Below, in pieces: positions 62,368 through 64,000 of a DNA stretch of 64,000 nt. The DNA comes from Muribaculaceae bacterium. Lineage in GTDB: Bacteria > Bacteroidota > Bacteroidia > Bacteroidales > Muribaculaceae. Position 1 is the first letter of the stretch. Each line of letters opens with the position of its first letter. The notes beneath the pieces are model-generated. The model was given only the letters and a program-made list of their open reading frames with translations. It did no database searches and had not been told where the DNA came from. The translations under genes were made by a program, and so were the position numbers. Location: contig JAFZAC010000023.1 in NCBI GenBank assembly GCA_017548365.1, positions 1 to 64,000 of the forward strand. The letters run 5' to 3'.

Positions 62368-64000
62368 ATGAGAATACTGCTGGATAAAATAAAGAAACTC
62401 TTAAACAGGCGCACAACGATTACATTGATTATTGTGTTTGCCGCATTGCTGATCGAACTGTTTTCGGCAGCACAATACTACTACACCAAGCAGCTTCTTG
62501 AAAACGAGCTAGAGAAGAAGGCCTCTATCGAGATGACGATGAAAGCGATTCTCATCAAAAGTATGCTCAACACTACCGAGCAAGTACTTAACAGCCATGT
62601 GACCGAGATTAATAAATTGACCAAAGATCCCGACGATATTGATGATGCAATTCGCACTATAGTCCAAGCCAACGACTATTTCAAAGGTGTGGGTATAGCA
62701 TTCGTACCAGGGTATTTCAAAAAAGACAACGAGCTGTATGAGCCTTGGGCATTCAACTCTAACAACAGTGTTATAGTCAGAAAGAATATAGCCAAGCGAG
62801 GTGGTCATGACTACACAACATTCAAATTCTACACCGAGCCAATGAGCACCGGCAAGCCCTATTGGTGCGACCCTTATATCGACAGCGTTGAGACCCATTC
62901 ATTAATAACAACTTATTCTATTCCTGTCATTGACTACACTGGACTCAAGGCTGGAATAGCAGGCATAGACCTGTCGCTCGAATGGCTCAGCGACAGCCTC
63001 AACAACAGGCACATGTATCCATCTTCCTACTGCATATTACTCACCGAAGACGGCGAACTCATCTCCCAACCTCCTAAAAGCCATCCTCGATATAAAGACT
63101 TTGACGATGCTATTCGCTCAATTAATGATACGACCACCGAGGCACGCACTGTCGCCAAAAGCAAAATCAAGGTTAAAGAATTCGTTAACGAAGATGGTCA
63201 GGATGCCTGTGTCTTCTTCCATCACATGAAAGGAAATCCCCGTTGGATGGTGGCAGTAGTGTGCTATGATAAGGAAGTTTATGGCGACCTTGACAAAATA
63301 CGCTTGAGGACTGGCTTGCTAATGCTGCTGGGATTCTTGCTGCTGGGATATATCATCTACCGATTCATCAAGAACAACAAGCGAATGGCTGAAAACGAGA
63401 TTGAACATGAACGTCTCAGCAGCGAGCTGCAGGTAGCTAAACGCATCCAAAGCGAGATGCTGCCGCATGACGACATCAGCCATAACAACATCGACATTGC
63501 TGCCACTCTGCTCGCCGCACGCGAGGTGGGAGGCGACATCTACGATTATTTCTTGCGCGACGACAAACTGTTCTTCTGCATTGGTGACGCCAGCGGCAAG
63601 GGAGTGCCATCGGCACTCATCATGTCGGTGACCCACTCCATGTTCCGTTCCTTCGGTTCGCAAGAGAGCAACCCGGCTCGCATCATGCAGCACATCAATA
63701 AGGCTGTGTGTCACGGCAATGAATCCAGCATGTTCGTCACCTTCTTTATCGGTGTGCTTGACCTGCCCACAGGACGATTGCACTACTGCAACGCAGGCCA
63801 CGACACTCCTGTCATCATCGATGGTGATGAGCCACAGACCCTTGACGTGAAAGCCAACATGGTGCTCGGCATCGTCAAGGATTGGTTCTATGAAAGCCAA
63901 ACAACCATTCTCAAGCCACAAGCCACATTGCTGCTCTATACCGATGGACTCACCGAGGCGATGGACACTAAGCACCAGCAGTTCGGTATTGAGCGGGTAA
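62368..64000 (+). CDS. Sensor with dCache domain and SpoIIE/PP2C-type phosphatase (cut by the window edge)
   Basis: The reading frame is open from ATG 62368 to the end; 544 residues are visible. A first membrane helix (TLIIVFAALLIELFSA) is followed by a periplasmic dCache-like sensor (about 40-305: KGVGIAFVPGYF, GKPYWCDPYID, AGIAGIDLSLEWL) and a second membrane helix (LLMLLGFLLLGYIIYRFI). A coiled-coil linker (ERLSSELQVAKRIQSEMLP) then leads to a SpoIIE phosphatase: REVGGDIYDYF, FCIGDASGKGVPSA, CNAGHDTP and LLYTDGLTEA, which holds the metal Asp residues. It dephosphorylates partner-switch anti-sigma antagonists. The terminal ~20 residues are outside the window. Confidence 0.9.
   Translation, partial: MRILLDKIKKLLNRRTTITLIIVFAALLIELFSAAQYYYTKQLLENELEKKASIEMTMKAILIKSMLNTTEQVLNSHVTEINKLTKDPDDIDDAIRTIVQANDYFKGVGIAFVPGYFKKDNELYEPWAFNSNNSVIVRKNIAKRGGHDYTTFKFYTEPMSTGKPYWCDPYIDSVETHSLITTYSIPVIDYTGLKAGIAGIDLSLEWLSDSLNNRHMYPSSYCILLTEDGELISQPPKSHPRYKDFDDAIRSINDTTTEARTVAKSKIKVKEFVNEDGQDACVFFHHMKGNPRWMVAVVCYDKEVYGDLDKIRLRTGLLMLLGFLLLGYIIYRFIKNNKRMAENEIEHERLSSELQVAKRIQSEMLPHDDISHNNIDIAATLLAAREVGGDIYDYFLRDDKLFFCIGDASGKGVPSALIMSVTHSMFRSFGSQESNPARIMQHINKAVCHGNESSMFVTFFIGVLDLPTGRLHYCNAGHDTPVIIDGDEPQTLDVKANMVLGIVKDWFYESQTTILKPQATLLLYTDGLTEAMDTKHQQFGIERV

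Noticed and set aside
1..64000. CRISPR array
   Set aside because: No regularly spaced repeats of 24-40 bases were seen; repeats found are single pairs or simple AT tracts.

Overview
The window comes from a Bacteroidales genome, most like a gut or rumen Muribaculaceae/Prevotellaceae-type bacterium; this is inferred, not proven. The support is Bacteroidetes-type promoters (TAnnTTTG at -7 with TTTG at -33), type IX-style C-terminal tails on secreted proteins, a lipoprotein TPR regulator, FISUMP and DKNYY domains, a DUF4954 protein and a gingipain-like C25 peptidase. Both ends cut a gene: hsdS at the left and a SpoIIE-type phosphatase at the right.

Positions 1 to about 26,200 form an AT-rich accessory region in which every supported gene is on the minus strand. 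Its right end holds a tyrosine recombinase and an orphan plus-strand terminator, so this is probably one end of an integrated element. It carries a type I restriction-modification operon (hsdR-hsdM-hsdS); a TerB-like/PD-(D/E)xK nuclease; a toxin/XRE-antitoxin pair; a tightly packed HEPN/unknown/SecB-like trio; an Abi/UG-type reverse transcriptase with an all-helical partner bearing an R-x6-H motif; and a second HEPN-like protein. Then come four secreted proteins (small beta protein, S74 autoprotease/type IX protein, C25 peptidase, type IX-tailed protein), a TPR membrane regulator, a membrane protein, an AlbA/Schlafen-like ATPase protein, ArdA antirestriction protein, and the integrase. An 84-nt nested fold precedes ardA.

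Positions 26,400 to 50,700 are ordinary, higher-GC chromosomal core: DUF4954 protein, secreted CBM-like protein, hslR, pth, rplY, OPT transporter, DEAD-box helicase, holB, an AddB-like nuclease, pepD, DUF695 protein, flavin reductase, glyA, an M13 peptidase and tRNA-Leu(UAG).

Positions 50,668 to 55,315 are a compact island inserted at the 3' end of tRNA-Leu. The 19-bp tRNA end is repeated exactly at the far side. The island carries a DNA methyltransferase, a PD-(D/E)xK restriction-type nuclease and an AAA/DUF4143 ATPase, but no recombinase.

Positions 55,400 to 64,000 return to core and surface genes: AtoE-type fatty-acid transporter, an unknown protein, a close homologue of the Porphyromonas gingivalis peptidylarginine deiminase PPAD, a dockerin/FISUMP secreted protein, an outer-membrane porin-like protein and a cache/SpoIIE phosphatase.

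The best candidates for an undescribed system are the HEPN/unknown/SecB-like trio (possible toxin-antitoxin-chaperone module), the reverse transcriptase plus R-x6-H partner, and the tRNA-flanked restriction island. The PPAD-like enzyme is the most notable single protein.
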